Below are positions 1 to 13,377 of a stretch of 64,000 nucleotides of DNA, piece after piece (position 1 is the first letter of the stretch; each line of letters begins with the position of its first letter). Origin of the DNA: Tolypeutes matacus. Lineage: Eukaryota; Chordata; Mammalia; Cingulata; Chlamyphoridae. The position numbers and the translations under genes were made by a program. The notes under the pieces are model-generated. The model was not told the origin of the DNA. It did not search any database and saw nothing but the letters and a program-made list of their open reading frames with translations. Location of the stretch: assembly GCA_026826555.1 (NCBI GenBank), contig JAKSZT010053887.1, positions 69,130,094 through 69,194,093 on the forward strand. The letters run 5' to 3'.

Positions 1-608
1 CAGAGGTGAAAATTATGATAGCATAAATTATATAATTTTAAAGAAGCTTAGTTAAGTTAGTATGAAGTTGTATCCTAATTTTGGAGCAGAATCATCCAAG
101 ATTGCACATTCAACATAGCAAGATTAACTTGGGGAAAAAAATGATCAGGAAAATACAGTTGAGTAATGAGCCTTTTATCAATCTTTGTAGTATTTTGAAT
201 ATCAGTGTATAAGATTTGGTTTATATGATATTATGGAAAAAGAATATGAACATATATACTCTTAAGAGAAAACAATTCAAAGTGGACTATTGCCACCATG
301 TAACTGAAAATTCAAGAAATGCCAAGGACCCAAATCTCGTTACAAGAATGTACAAGGGAAATACTTTGAGGTCAGGGTTAATCTGACCCTGAGTTGTCAT
401 AAGGATAACCTGGAATTCAATTGACAACTTATCACAAGCCAACTTTTGCTATTAGGGTAATACAATTATTTTTGCAGCTTCCTGGCATTTCTATTTTTGG
501 TGCTTACCTTTGCAAACAAAATGGAGTCAAAAATTTTCTAACCAAAATTAAAATACAGTTTAAACATGTCGGCTATTTCAATGCTCCATAAAGATTTGAG
601 GATTTCAG
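1..608. other. Unique AT-rich non-coding DNA
   Basis: No long open frame, repeat signature or RNA gene was recognised here. Stop codons are frequent in all frames. Confidence 0.6.
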
Positions 609-1032
609 ATTTTAGTTTCCTGACTGCTAAAACAAATGCAATACAATGGGTTGGTTTAATGGAAATTTATTGGCTCACAGTTTGGAGGCTAGGAGAAGTT
701 CTAAATCGAAGGGTCAGCAATGCAATGCTTTCTCCCCAGTGACTGTGGCTTTCTGGGGCTGGCTGCCAGTGATTCTTGGTCCTTGACTTTTCTAGCACAC
801 GGCAATGTCCATGGTGATGTCTTCTTCCTCTTCTGGGTTCCATTGACTTCTGGCTTTTTCCCATGACTTTACCTCTCTATGTCTGAATTTCATTCCTCTT
901 ATAAAGGACTCCCATAATCTGGATTAAATCCTTAACTGAAGTAACATCTTCAAGAGCTCCTATTTACCCACCAGAATGCAAACCAAGACCAAGAACATGC
1001 CCAAAGTGGGGTACACAATCCAATCTACCACA
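609..1032 (-). mobile_element. MaLR-type LTR, solo, antisense
   Basis: Read on the minus strand this is an ERVL-MaLR LTR of the xenarthran type. It starts near TGTGGTAGATTGG, and its polyadenylation motif AATAAA lies near 665-670. It ends with the shared 'TTTAAGCCAACCCATT' type tail, here degraded, followed by GCAGTCAGGAAACTAAAA. The same body recurs at 4222-4687, 21777-22249 and 47854-48296 on the minus strand and at 13378-13834 on the plus strand. It has no internal region beside it, so it is a solo LTR. No clear 5-bp target duplication was found. Confidence 0.82.
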
Positions 1033-2204
1033 ACATCCACACAGACTTTAGTGTAATTGTACCCTTTTACTTTTTAGCCTTAGGTTCCTAAAGTGCTTTC
1101 AGATGGTTAATGAATTTGTACCCTCTCAACTGAAAATCCCATTGGTTACTTCAGAGAACCATTTGTTAGTATATTTATCTATCAGGTAAATAAATTTTGG
1201 AATAAAATAAACACTGGAAAGAAATCACTATGTGCATGTGGTTAAAAAGGGAAAGGGAGCTGGGGAGAAAAAAAAGGGAATACTCTAAACCAAAGAAAAC
1301 TCCATGTAGAAATACTTAGGAATAATGAAATAAAGATGACTTAATATGCAGGGTAATTTTTATTTTCACTATAAGCAATTAAATACAAAATGTGTAAATG
1401 ATGTGTTAAAGTGTTGTGAAGCCTTTTGATCTTAACTTCAGGAATGGGTTAAGGTTTCCAACTGTGGATATTTTGTTGTATTATATCTCTGACTAATGGA
1501 CAAAAAAATTTTCATGTTGAACTTCTGCCCTGTGCTAAGCTGAAAAAAAGAAATAAACACTTCAGTGAGCAGGGGGTGGAAGGAGTGGTTATAATAGCAT
1601 GATAAATACAGAAAATATGCTTTTTCTTCCAGTGCATTGCAGATATTGTTCAGCAGTTTATCTGTACAAAAATAAAAGGTGATCCTCTATAAAACAACCA
1701 AGGTCAGTGACTATTGGTCATGGAAGTTAAAGTTCCCTCAGGCCTATTCAACCTTTTACAAGATATTTTATCCTTCTTCCTAAAAGAATAAAACCTTTAC
1801 AGAGGGTTGTGGAGTCAATCTGAATTCTTCATTCAAATATCTAGCTTTTGTTACATGTGTTTCTTTAAAAAACTATTACTAAAAGAAATTTACAACTACT
1901 CTGGATTATTTGGAAACCTAATTTAAAATATAAATTTTATTCACATTGCAAGTAAATTGTTTTTGGTTCTAGATAAGCTGAATGACCTAATTCTCTCCGT
2001 AACTTTTTCATCTTTTCTTAGAATAAGGAGAGATTCCAAAATATAAGCTTTGACATACTCAAAGATCCTTCCTGATTGAAATGTTCATTTACCATTATAT
2101 ACTAACTTGGAATTTGCATTTTCCAATTTAGCAGTTACTAAGCATGGCAAGATATTACAGCTTGAGATATTGTTATTATTAGGTTATTGTTCTTGGCAAA
2201 ATAT
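1033..2204. other. Unique AT-rich non-coding DNA
   Basis: No gene-like or repeat-like structure was recognised in this stretch. Confidence 0.55.
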
Positions 2205-2345
2205 TATAACATAGCTCCTTAAGGGCAGAAATTTTTTTCTCTTTTTTCCTCTGTTGTTTCCAGAGTTCCTAAAACATCCTTGCACCTAGTAGGCCCCCAA
2301 TAAATATTTCTCAATTGATGAATGAATGAATAAATGAATGAATGA
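2205..2345 (+). repeat. L2 LINE 3' end
   Basis: The sequence has the L2 tail hallmarks: a 'gggcagaaattt' block, then 'cacctagtaggcccccaataaatattt', ending in a degenerate (TGAA)n array at about 2318-2345. L2 is an ancient mammalian LINE, so this copy is a fossil. Only the 3' end is present. Confidence 0.75.
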
Positions 2346-4221
2346 TTGACCTAAACATCAATCTGCACATAGATTGATAACTGACCCTACAGTTTAACTA
2401 AAAGAGCTAAGGTTTAATTCCAAAATATGATGAAAATTGCACTCCAATTGGGCCTCAAACTGAACATTTCACATATGGTTTATAATCTTCCTGTGTGTGT
2501 AAACTGCTTTATTAATTTAATAGTTTGTTTATTATTTATTTATAAAACATATTAAAAGTTGAGAGATACAGAAAGACTGAGAATTTTCTACCTTGGCCCT
2601 AGCATGTCCTTGTCTCCTATAGCAATTCCATCTAAATTGTCCAATCAAGAGCTGATAATCTGCAAGAATAATTCCTCCCTCTTCTAAGAACCACCTTTGA
2701 CCAGCTATTCTCTAAGATAGTCCAGTTTAGGATGCCTTCCTCCTACTAAAGCCCTATAAAATGGTTTGCCCTGCTTCCCCAAGTTAGACCCTCAGCTCCA
2801 CTGGAGCTTTCTGATGCTTGATATTTTCAAATAAAGGTATGTGCGAATAGTGCTCCAGCTGACTTTGACTTTCTTCGACAAAAGAATTAATTCGTTTCAC
2901 AGATAGAGTAAGAATAGATAGATGTGAATATAGATACATACAATTTATAGATGAGAAAACAGGCCTATCCTCTATGATGAGGGTACTTGCCATACAAGCA
3001 AAAGGTTCTCATTTATTTTTCTGAATCTTAAGCATCAAACCCTGAAAATTAATATAAAATATAGGTATACATTTTTAAGTGAAAGGTAAAAAAAAAAATT
3101 ATACTTTAACTCTTTGTTTTTTAGTGTTTATAAAAATGTCTTCTTTACTTATAAGTTCTCTCATTTTTTTATTTTTTATTTTTTTATCTTATTTCGTTTG
3201 GGTATCAGTTCTTTTAGCTCTGGGCACAACAATTTGAGAATAAATTATGTTTTAAGGGTATCTGTGGTTTGGCTTTCATGAGACCTCCTCAGGAAGAGGA
3301 TGAGCATTTTGGTTGAAAGCTAAGGAGCATTTCATGGTCATCTTTCTAGAGGCATCTCAGGCAGCCCTTAGAACCAACCTAGAGACCCATGATATTTATT
3401 TGCAAACCCTATTTCTCTATTGACTAATGAGAAATTGTGCCTTCTAGACTCTGCTTGGTCCAACTCAGTGTCAGGAGTGTAGGAAGCTGATTACCAGGTT
3501 TCTTGCCAATTTTACTGTGGGTATCAACACCACTACCGCCCCCAAAGAGGGATCTCCAGATCATAAAAAACCAGCCACTTGCATGGCCTCGCCCTCTATG
3601 TCCTGAGTAACCAGCCTTAAAGGCTACCACACCCTATCCTTTAAATATTGCTGAGATAATCATCTTATCCATATTTTGGCCAGTTATTAAATCCCTCATG
3701 ACTTGGCCATAGCCCAAAATGTAAATCTCTCCAGAATATCCAAATTTCCTTCTCCCTAGTCCATTCCTATTTCTTCTAACCCTTCCACCATGTACCCTAA
3801 ACATTCCTTTCACTGAAAGAGAAAATTTTTTTAAATTATACTTTGAGATTTTATTGAGAATCTGCCTCCACCTTCTTGCCATAACTGGATCTTTGCCCCT
3901 TCCTGGGGCCACTGATTTTCCCAGAACTTCCTCCAAATTAAGGCTTTTCATATGATGTTACACAGGTTTCAAAGGTAAGGTCAGTATCCTACTTATCCTC
4001 AGTGCTTCTTCCGGACTCTTTCCTCATAATGCTCATATTAAAACTCTCTCTTTTTGGATTGAGGTTAGCCTGAACTCCACACCAAGGAACTCTTGCTAAT
4101 TCTAAACTGTTCCATTTCTAAAATAAGTAAAAACTACCACTTTCTGAAAATTATCTCCTATCTCTCCATGTCTCATTTGCAATTATACCAGAACATCTAT
4201 CTGTTCTTGAACCTCAAAGGA
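2346..4221. other. Unique non-coding DNA
   Basis: AT-rich sequence with short chance open frames. The longest, about 105 codons on the minus strand at 3634-3951, has no recognisable motif. A T-rich patch lies at 3163-3190. No repeat family was recognised with confidence. Confidence 0.5.
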
Positions 4222-4687
4222 TGTTTTAGTTTCTTAGGCTGCTCAAGCAAATACCATGAAATGGGTTGGTTTAATAGATAGGAATTTATTAGTTCATGGT
4301 TTTGAGGCTAAAAGAAAGTCCAAATCAAGATATCATCAATGTGATGTTTTCTCCCCAAAGACTGTGGTTTCTGAAACTGGCTGTCAGTGATCATTGGCTC
4401 CTCTGCCACATAGCAAGGCACATAGCAGTGTCTTCTTGTCTCTTTCTTCTCTTCCGGGTTCCACTTCAGTTTCTTGCTTCCTGTGGCTTTCTCTCTCTCT
4501 GTCTGAATTTCATTCCCTTATAAAGAACTCCAGTAATAGGATTAAGACTCATCCTGGTTGAGGTGGGACTTATCTTAACTAAAATAAACACATCAAATGT
4601 CCTACTTGCAATGGGTTTACATCCACAGGAGTGGATTAAATTTAAGACCATGTTTTCCTGAGGTACATAGAGCTTCCAACCACCACA
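4222..4687 (-). mobile_element. MaLR-type LTR, solo, antisense
   Basis: The interval runs from TGTTTTAG to CCACCACA on the plus strand, so it has the TG...CA ends of a retroviral LTR. It closely follows the other young MaLR LTRs here: 'aggctgctcaagcaaatacc', then 'gggttggtttaa', the antisense AATAAA at about 4285, and 'cagtaataggattaag'. It is a solo LTR of 466 bp and among the least decayed copies of this family in the window. Confidence 0.87.
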
Positions 4688-6975
4688 CGAGGATACAGGT
4701 TTTTATTTCCTCCTAGTTGTCCTGATCCCTCAGCACCTTCCTTTATCCACTTTATCTTCTTAAATTTCATGGTGTACTTCAGTCCATTTTTTCTCAACAC
4801 CATCAACAGCTTTGCCTCTGCCTCCTTCTGACACAGCCACCAACAAACTCTTGAATCAGTCCAGCATTCAGCCTCTTTGCACTTATGCCTAGGATGTTCA
4901 GCAAGTCTTGAGAAAAACCACTCAATCTACAGATTGATACCTATGCCTGGACTATAAACTTAACCAAATTCTTTATTCATGATATATAATACTGGTTGTA
5001 AAAATAAATTTAAAAATTAAAGATTTTTCATAGGAAAGTAATAAAAAAACAAAAAATCAGTTTTAAGAGAACAATTTGCCATCTCTTCAACTTCCATATG
5101 TATTCTTTTCTAAATTTGATCTGTTGAGAAGTCTTCTGTTTTCTTAATATCCCTTAACACACTTTCCAAAGAGAGACACACCACTTACCAATCCCAGATC
5201 AGGCCCTGCTGTAATTCCAGGTAATTTCCAGGTAATTTCCAGGGCCTAAACCCAGGGGAAGCCTCTTTAATGATTAAACAGGGTGTGCTATACATCTTAG
5301 ATCTTTCTTTCTTTATTGCCTTACACAATTTTTGGGTAAGGTCAAAACATAGTAGACAAAATGACCTATTTTGCTCTGAACCTTATATTTGGAACGTATA
5401 TATATGGTAGTGAATAGTTGGAATAATACAATTTTTATTTTAAAAATTTGCCTTTCCTTACTCAATTTTCAATAAATGCTTTCAATAACTATTTGATGAA
5501 ACGTGTATATGTATCTTTTTTCTCCAGATATTTTCAATGAATATTATTGAGGGAAAATACACGAGCATAACAAGAGGATCAATGAGAAATGTTGAATATT
5601 AAAAATGCCTCTCTTTACTCCCCACATATTTAAATGCCAGAAATTCTTTTTAGATATTTTTAATTCTCAACCCCAAGCCATGTCAATATCTACAAGGAAA
5701 TCACTGTTAAGTAGTTGAAGTATGGATTAGTGGTGCAGATTCTTTTACATATAAATGCAATGTTTTCCAAAAGAGTCAAAAATTTTTAAACAAATTAGAA
5801 ATAAATTAGGGATAAAATTGCCACATGAATTTTTTCAGATTCAACATAGTTGAAGTCTATTTTATGAAGTCAAACATATGAAATCTCTATTCCATTTATA
5901 ACCAGTCTTTATCTTTTTCATTTTGTGAAATGATTTTTATTTTCTAACTTCTCCAAGACAATAAAAATAAAATTATAGAATAACTGTTGAAGCAGTTTGT
6001 TTTTAGCATTATTTACATTTTTCTTTATTAAAATATATAGGAAAATTTTTTAATAAAGTCTTATGAAATCAACAGTGTTGTTTCTGATTTGTATACTTAA
6101 GCCTTACTTAATTTTTCCCAAAAACTTAAAACCAAATTTTGATACACATACACACACACATTGATTTACCAAAGGAATCCCATTGTTTTTATCATATTCC
6201 ATGTTTCATTTATAGCTCATAATTTTTGCTGCATATTCTATTCTATTACTGCAAATGAAACAGAGACAAAATATTTATTTATTATCTTTGTTTCCTAATG
6301 ATATAAAATAGGCTATTTATACTATGTATAATTTATTTAAATATCTGATTTGACTCTTTGTAGTTAAATGTTTTTCAAAGTAGGCTTTAAAAAGTATTTC
6401 TCATTGGTTTTTGTATACTCATGCTCAAAAAAGTTTTTAAAAATAATTATTTGAATGGGAAAACTTAGGCTCTGATAGAAAGTTAGTTTGATCTAATGAA
6501 ACAGTTTGACAAAGAGGACTAGCTTTGCTAATTTGGGTAAATGGCAAATAGTCCTCATAAATTAGTCAAGCAAATCTGCAGCTAAAAAGACTTTATGAAA
6601 ATGTTTAAAAACTTCAACAAATTTAAGAATGATTACAAAAATACTGTATTCAAGGAGATAGTAATGAAATTAACAATATTACCATTTTACCCAGCTTTCT
6701 GGACATAATACAGTTGAATAAGATGCTCACAGTGAAAGAATATCAGGTAGTTTGAGTTGAGAAATTGAGAAATTCTTTTGAAAGAAAATGCATAAGCAAA
6801 GAATTTAGAAACTACTACTCTACAATACACACTAAAGAAACCACTACTCTACAATACACAGTAATCCTCCTGTTTGTCCTTATTTTGCTCTCTCCTTATT
6901 AACTTTCACAATGACTATTTCAAACCTTTTCTACTCTTCCAAAACTAAATAGTTATACTAGTCCAGAGTGATTAA
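4688..6975. other. Unique AT-rich non-coding DNA
   Basis: No gene. A short tandem duplication (ccaggtaattt, twice) is seen near 5218-5240, and a direct repeat of about 25 bases near 6810-6860 ('accactactctacaatacaca', 'actactactctacaatacaca'). Nothing else was recognised. Confidence 0.55.
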
Positions 6976-7460
6976 TGCTTTGATGTCCTTTCCACACACC
7001 TAGTACAGACTGAACATTTCACCATGGGCCACCAAGTTAACATGGGACCTGAGATGCCTATCATGAATTGGGTGTGTCTGACCTGCCAAGTCATAAAGTT
7101 GGGCATGCACAGCAGTACTGCATCATAAAATGGAAATGTTATATATGAGATAGGGCTTGAGCCAGTCCTGAAAGAACAATGAAGAAGTGGCCCAAATGTC
7201 CATGGCTCCCATTCTTTCCACATTACCTTCTCTTTCCCAGCCCACAGTTTTGGCATCTTGGGGATTTCCTTATAATCAGTGATTGGGAAAGAGAAAAGCT
7301 CGGGCCTGGTTTACAAATGGCTCTTCAGTACCACTAATAGTGGACAGCTGCAACGCTGCAGCCCCTTTCTGGGATATCCCTGAAGGACAGTGGTGAAGGA
7401 AAATCCTCCATGGGTAAAATTTTGAGCAGTGCACCTGGCTGTTCATTTTGCTTGGAAGGA
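6976..7460 (+). pseudogene. Decayed endogenous retroviral pol (RT connection and RNase H)
   Basis: Translation of the plus strand gives retroviral pol fragments in shifting frames. One frame near 7000-7070 contains MGHQV and PIMNWV. A second frame at 7304-7327 reads AWFTNGSS, the first strand of RNase H, where the usual catalytic Asp of the TDGS motif is Asn (codon 7316-7318). A third frame near 7420-7455 reads AVHLAVHFAWKE, typical of the RNase H helix. Stops and frameshifts lie between these blocks, so the gene is dead. No flanking LTR was identified, and integrase was not recognised downstream. In life this domain degrades the RNA strand during reverse transcription. The ERV class is not certain. 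Confidence 0.68.
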
Positions 7461-8384
7461 AAACACAGAATGTGGGGTTAAAGAGATTACTGTAAAATAT
7501 TTGACATTTTTTCATATATCAGGCAAGTCTAGACATACACACTGCTCTAAGATGGATTTTGTTCCTTTATTTGTGTTCGAGCCACAGCTACAATTAAATG
7601 GAATATTTTGCAATTTGATATGGTTTCATCCCTGCTCTTACCTGGGTTGTTCTCTGGTTGGAAAAGAAAGTGGAAGAATACTCTCAATATTCCCATCCTT
7701 ACTTTAATGATACCATTGAATAGAATGATCTAAATGGAAATATTCATAACCCTTACCAGAAATATTATAAAGCTCTACAGGTAAGCAACACACAGCCAAC
7801 ATCCTTACTTCTTTAGTGCTTACTTTTGTGCTTTTGTTATGACTAATACCTCCTTCTCAATCATTTTTATATAAAGAAATCTTGCTTCCCATTTAACTTT
7901 GTTCTATTTCAAAGAGGTCACACAACCCAAAGGAGATTTTTTTTTCTGAACCAAAGGCTAGGAAAAAATGATATGTATTCTTTGATGTTTTCATTTGAAA
8001 GTTAGTTTTCCTGATCTTTGATTGAAAGTGTTATTTGAATATTAACGTTACACTCCCCTTTACTTCCTTAGAAAATATTTCTCTTCACTTTATTTGGCTA
8101 GAGTTGTGTTGGTATGAGGCAAGAATTCGCCAAAAAAATACTTTTCTACCTAGTTAAAAATCATACTTCTTAAATTTTTGTATGGATATTGATAACAGAT
8201 ACATGAGATTCTACTAGGTGATAATCAATTAAAAGATCATTTTATGGACTGTAACTTTTAAACGTTTTTTAAAAAGAAAAATATGGAAATTTTTTTTTCC
8301 TTTCTTTAGAGGGGTGGAGACAACATAAATGGTGAAAACAAAAAGCTTGAAGAGAATGATTCAAGGTCAAAGGGCATCAATAAA
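7461..8384. other. Unique AT-rich non-coding DNA
   Basis: No feature beyond chance open frames was recognised. It could hold further decayed ERV sequence downstream of the pol fragment, but I cannot show that. Confidence 0.5.
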
Positions 8385-8600
8385 TACTGTTCTGACCTTG
8401 GATTTCACCACTCTGAGGCTCCATTATCCTCTTCTCTATGATGAGAAGACTAAAACTATAACTGCTCAGACAACTTATGAAAAACATATGTACAAGTGAG
8501 ATAAAATATGTGAAAGAATTTTTATAATAATAAAATGCTGTTGTAAAACACTGTCAGAACATAAGCAATCATTATTAGGTAACACTACTCTAAAGGACAT
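8385..8600 (+). repeat. MIR SINE, degraded
   Basis: The pattern follows the MIR core: 'ttctgaccttggatttcacc', then 'tatcctcttctctatgatgagaa' in place of 'tttcctcatctgtaaaatg', and an AT-rich tail. The match is weak and the boundaries are approximate. Confidence 0.45.
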
Positions 8601-9873
8601 ATAGATCCAAACCCTCCTTCCCACGTCTCTCCTGAATGAAATTACATTTCCTGAGATTTTGTTTCATGACCTGAAGTCTTCAGAACTGAGGCTTGACTTA
8701 GAAGCCTGTGGAATTAATCTTTAGCTGTAGAACACAAAATAAGGTGAAGTCTGTATCTTTGGCAAGGACATTGAAAGAGCAGAAAGTTCAAGTTAAGCAG
8801 GAGTGCTAGAAATTGGAGTGTCTGTGAAGAATCACAGAAGATGGTAGAGAGCTTTCAGAAGACAAGGACCTGCAGTATTTTTCTAGAGGAAAAAGTACCC
8901 AGTGGGAAGAAGTGCTAGTGGGATACTTGCAGCATCATAAAATAAGAACAACATTCTGCACAGCACTTAGAATTCACACTCCAACTCAGAGTGTCTCCAA
9001 TACTCTAACACAGTGAGATCAGTTCTACCACTGTTTTCTCCATCTAGAAAGAAGTATAACCTATGTTACCCAGTATCAATATTCCCTTATGAAATATAGA
9101 TTTATGCCTTTTTCTATTCAACCCATGCAAAGTGAGAAGGAAGCATCAAACCAGAGTTAAAAGTGATAGAGTGAAATATCTTGAAATTTATTTATAATAT
9201 ATTGAATTGAAACACAACATTGTATTCATTTATTATAATTTTTTTTTTCAATTCCACCTCCCTCCACAACTTCTTATTGGGCTGTGTTTGCAGATAGAAA
9301 ATAGAGTCTGAATTCTTAAAGTATTATTCGAGGATATTGTAATGTGATTCTTTTAAATGGGATGGAAAGACCTGTTCAGATCATACTATTGGATTTTTTT
9401 TAAGTTGTAAATGGGATAGTTTTGTTTTGAAATAATTAATGTAACTTTTAAAAATGATGAAGCTTTAAACAAAACAAAATAAAGCAAGAAAGTACAGGAT
9501 TCATGCTAAAGAAATAGTGAAAAAAATAAATGAAAAAATTGTTGTGGTCAGAGGTTATACTGAGATTTTTCTTGGTCCAAAATCCCAGTTTCTTGCCCAG
9601 GATATTTCTATCCTAAATTTCTTTCTCCTAAACATTGCTGCAGCATGGATAGCTCTGATCCTCAAACTTAGAGATCCAGATTTTTGTTTTTTACACATCC
9701 TATCCATTTCTTCTGATACTATTATTTGAACTATTCATCTTTCCAAAATTATTTGTTCTGCTACTGTTATATGTAGTTCCCATATATAATAAGTCTATTT
9801 CTTGATTCCATAATGTTCCACTGATTCTAATATTATACTATTGAAAGCTACCTTAAAGATCTAAAGTTTAGAT
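8601..9873. other. Unique AT-rich non-coding DNA
   Basis: No gene, RNA gene or confident repeat was seen. Confidence 0.55.
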
Positions 9874-10217
9874 CAGTGTTGTCCAATAGAAATATAATTT
9901 GAGCCACATAGATTAATTTTAAATTTTCTAGTAGCCATATATTTTTTAAATGTAAAAAGAACTTGGTGACATTCATTATAATACTATATTTTATTTAGCC
10001 AACATATCTAAAATATTTCCACATGCAATTAATTATGTTTCACAATGTAATCAGTAAAAAACCATTACTGATTAGATATTTCACATTATTTTTTCATATG
10101 AAGTATTTAATATCTGACATGTATCTTATGCTTACAGACAATCTAAATTCAGACTAGTCACATTTCAAGTGCACAATAATCACACATATTTGGTGGCTAC
10201 TTTATTGGACAATTCAA
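9874..10217. mobile_element. hAT (MER1/Charlie-type) non-autonomous DNA transposon
   Basis: The left end CAGTGTTGTCCAATA is repeated in inverted form at the right end (TATTGGACAATTCAA), giving 15-bp terminal inverted repeats with a few mismatches. Possible 8-bp target duplications are GTTTAGAT (9866-9873) and GTCTGGAG (10218-10225), which agree at only five positions. The body has the familiar 'gagccacat', 'tctagtagccat' and 'cacatttcaagtgc' blocks of an old mammalian MER1-group element. It has no transposase frame. Confidence 0.75.
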
Positions 10218-10659
10218 GTCTGGAGAAGAAAATTAGAAAAAAAACAAATAAAATTCTTGAAATGAGTATCTTCCCCACATATATTATAATTAATCATATA
10301 ACAGTAGGTATTCACATTTCTCCATTTCAAAGTGCTCTACGGGATTTATTTGGGGATATAACTCTGGATGGAATAAGATCTACAACCTCATTAGGTAACA
10401 ATTCAAGCATCTCCTAGTTTACTTCTAATTATAACTATTGTAAGTTTATGTTAATTTCCCTAGAATCAGGCCCAAAAGCAAATAACAAACTTTGCATTTT
10501 TCTTATTTAGTAATTATCTAATTTAATAATTAGAAAGTTTGGTCAGAATTTTTAAAATATAATAAATTATTATTCTAAATTCATTAAAATATCCATCTTA
10601 AAATATTTGAATCATAGATTTTAGGCACCTTTAACAGATTAATTTGCTTAATCTTCTCC
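10218..10659. other. Unique AT-rich non-coding DNA
   Basis: Very AT-rich, with no recognisable feature. Confidence 0.55.
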
Positions 10660-10840
10660 TCTAGAATATAAGCCCCACAAGGGCAGATTTATCTTTCTGT
10701 TTGCTTTACAGCTGTAGGACACAATTCAGCTAAGTTTATGAGACTATATAACAAGGATCACCTTTCCTCCAGTTTCCCCAATACTTAGAAGAGTTCCTAC
10801 AACATAGTAGATGCCATAAATATTTGCTAATTTGATATGT
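10660..10840 (+). repeat. L2 LINE 3' end
   Basis: It reads 'tagaatataagccccacaagggcag', then 'gagttcctacaacatagtagatgccataaatatttg', matching the order of L2 3'-end blocks. It is an old copy with an internal insertion relative to the usual spacing. Confidence 0.65.
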
Positions 10841-11847
10841 AAATTTAAATATTTGGCTTAGTTAGATGTTTAAAATAAAATGATACAAAAATGTACCATA
10901 AACATGATTTATATTTGTAAATTTATCTGATTACAAAATATTCATTTTGATGGTCTAAAGATAAAACTGTGTTTTATGCAATAGTTATAACCATTATTCC
11001 TAGAAGAAAGAACAAAATTAATTAATAGAACATGATTGCATTTGACACATGCAGCTTCTAATCCTTTTAACACTTCATTGGTGGGTGACAGTTACAGGAT
11101 CTGAAAAAATGAAATTAGCATATTATGCCTGTTCACAGTTGTAATGGAGGGTAACAAAAACATCAAAGGCATATAAAAAATTATTTTAAACTCATTTTAG
11201 AGAGTTCTGGACCTGAATTGAATGCTTTCTTCTTCCACATTACTATAACGAAATGTTAAGTGAAAAGAAAAATCAACCTTATTTTAAACTACTGGAAAAA
11301 TCTCAAAGGGTATTTTCTTTCTTTTTTAACAAGTAGTTGTTCACATTTTTGCCAATTAAACATAATCCTAACTATCACACTGTGTTTCAGAGAAACTTTG
11401 AAGTTTTAGGATAATCTGAATCTCTACTGGCTGAGATTTAAAGATCATTACTCTAGAGTTCTCTCAGAATAAAGCAGTACAGAAATTGTAGTTTAGAGGA
11501 TTGAAAAATGAAAATGAAAAATCATGTAAAAACAAGTCTATATAAAATAGAAGCAGTATTCACAAAAGGATTGAATTAAATGAAACCTTAACTAATAATT
11601 GAGGAATCGAATATGCTTTGCATGACATTTATTATAAATTTTATTCAGAGATGTCCAATTAAAAATAATATAAAATCAATTAATAATAACCTATCAATTT
11701 TGGAACTTACTATGAGTAAGGCCCGATGCTAAGGATGTGCATTCCAAAACCTTTAAGAACAAACTTGCTCTTCTTGCAGTAGTTCACATTTCATTCTATG
11801 GTAACCCCATCCTTCCCATTGCTTGATCCTGACCTATGGCCATCTCT
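10841..11847. other. Unique AT-rich non-coding DNA
   Basis: No gene or confident repeat was recognised. Confidence 0.55.
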
Positions 11848-12295
11848 TAAGTAGGCTGAAAAACGGCCACTCAGATATATCTGGTACTAATCCCAGGAAC
11901 CTGTAAGTGTTATAAGGAAAAATTGTCTTTGCAGATGTGCTTAGCTTAATGATCTGACATGGAGAGATTATCCTGGATTATCTGGATGAGCCCTAAATCC
12001 AATAACAGTGTCCTTTTAAGAAAGAGTCATGCAGAAGAGGAGAAGGCAATGTGAACACAGAGGTAGAGTTTAGGGTGATGGAGTCACAAGCAAAAGAAAG
12101 CCAGCAGCCACCAGAATCCAAAAGAGGCAAGAAATGGACTCTGCCCTAAAAACTCCATAGGGAGTACTGCCTTGCCAGTACCTTCATTTCAGCCTGGTGA
12201 AACTGATGCTGACTTTCTTGACCACAGGAACTCTGAGAGAATAAATGCCTGATGTTTTAACCCACCAATTTGTGGTAATTTGCTATGTGAGCAGC
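11848..12295 (+). mobile_element. MLT1-type LTR, 5' LTR of an old MaLR provirus
   Basis: It follows MLT1 block order: 'gtaggctgaaaaacggcc', 'ggaacctgtaagtgttat', 'tttgcagatgtg', 'gagattatcctggattatc', 'gcagccaccagaatcc', then 'gagagaataaatgcctgatgtttta' with the AATAAA signal and 'tttgtggtaatttgctatg'. The usual final bases before CA look worn. It is followed directly by MaLR internal sequence in the same orientation, so this is the 5' LTR. Confidence 0.8.
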
Positions 12296-13377
12296 GGGGT
12301 ACTGCTGTAATAAATGTCTCAAAATGTGGAAGTCACTTTCAAATCAGGTAGTGGTCAGAAGCTGGAAGTATGTGGAGGTACATTAAAGTAAGAGTCTAGG
12401 TTTCTTTGAACAGGATGTTGATAGAAATATGAACATTATATGTGCTTTTGGTGAAGTCTCAGAAGGAAAAGAGGAACATATTATTGGAAACTGGAGAAAA
12501 GGCTGTCCTAGGTATATAATCACATAAACTTAGCTGAAATGTGTCCTTATGTTTTGTGGAAAGCAGGATTTGTAAACAATTAACTTGGATATTTAGCTGA
12601 GGATATTTTCAAGCAAAATGTGGAATGTGTGGCTTTGTTCCTTCTTGCTACTTATAATAAAATACAAGAAAAAATCTGTAGAGGAAAGAATTGTTAAACA
12701 ATGAACCAGCAATGTATGATTTGGGGAAATACCAGCTAATCCAGACTGAAAAAGATGCTAAAGCTAGAAGATCCATTTTACAGAAAGCATGCTCTAGTGA
12801 GAAGGCCCACAGTATGTCTGGACAACCTTTTGCTAGTGTAAAAGAGATTAGGCATGTGACTCATGGAACCAATCAAATATCTCATCAGGAACCAAGGATG
12901 AAGATGGAATTATAAAGGAAAGATCTGTGGAAGAACCTCTTGTCTAATGATATGAAACCTCATGCCACATATGGAAGACCAGCAAGGACTTTGAGAATGT
13001 TATGTCAGTGGAAACATTAGGACTAAAAGGGACAGACATGGAAAAAAATGAATGCATGCTCTCAGAATTCCAAAATTCTGCAAAAAGGAAACAGAGAGAA
13101 CTACTCAGCTGCAATCATGTTCTATCTTTAAAGAAAAGGGAAGGGCAGATACTTGGTCCTAGAGGGCAAAGCCTTGGTTCCAGAGGGCAGAGCTTTGAGC
13201 CAAAGATGATGATTCCCAGGATTTGAAACCTATTAAAATTTTCCCTGTTGGATTTTGTAAATTTTTTTGGACCAGTGGCCACTTTCTTTATTCCATTTCC
13301 CCCTCTTGGAATGGGAATGTCTAAAACTGCTATTTTCAGAGCAAATAATTAGTTTCCTAGTTTCACAGTCATCAGTG

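Noticed and set aside
2318..2345. TGAATGAA array as a CRISPR-like or independent satellite
   Set aside because: It is the normal tail of an L2 element; there are no spacers.
3634..3951. 105-codon basic minus-strand frame
   Set aside because: Arg/Lys-rich but without a known motif; the DNA gives no sign of coding bias.
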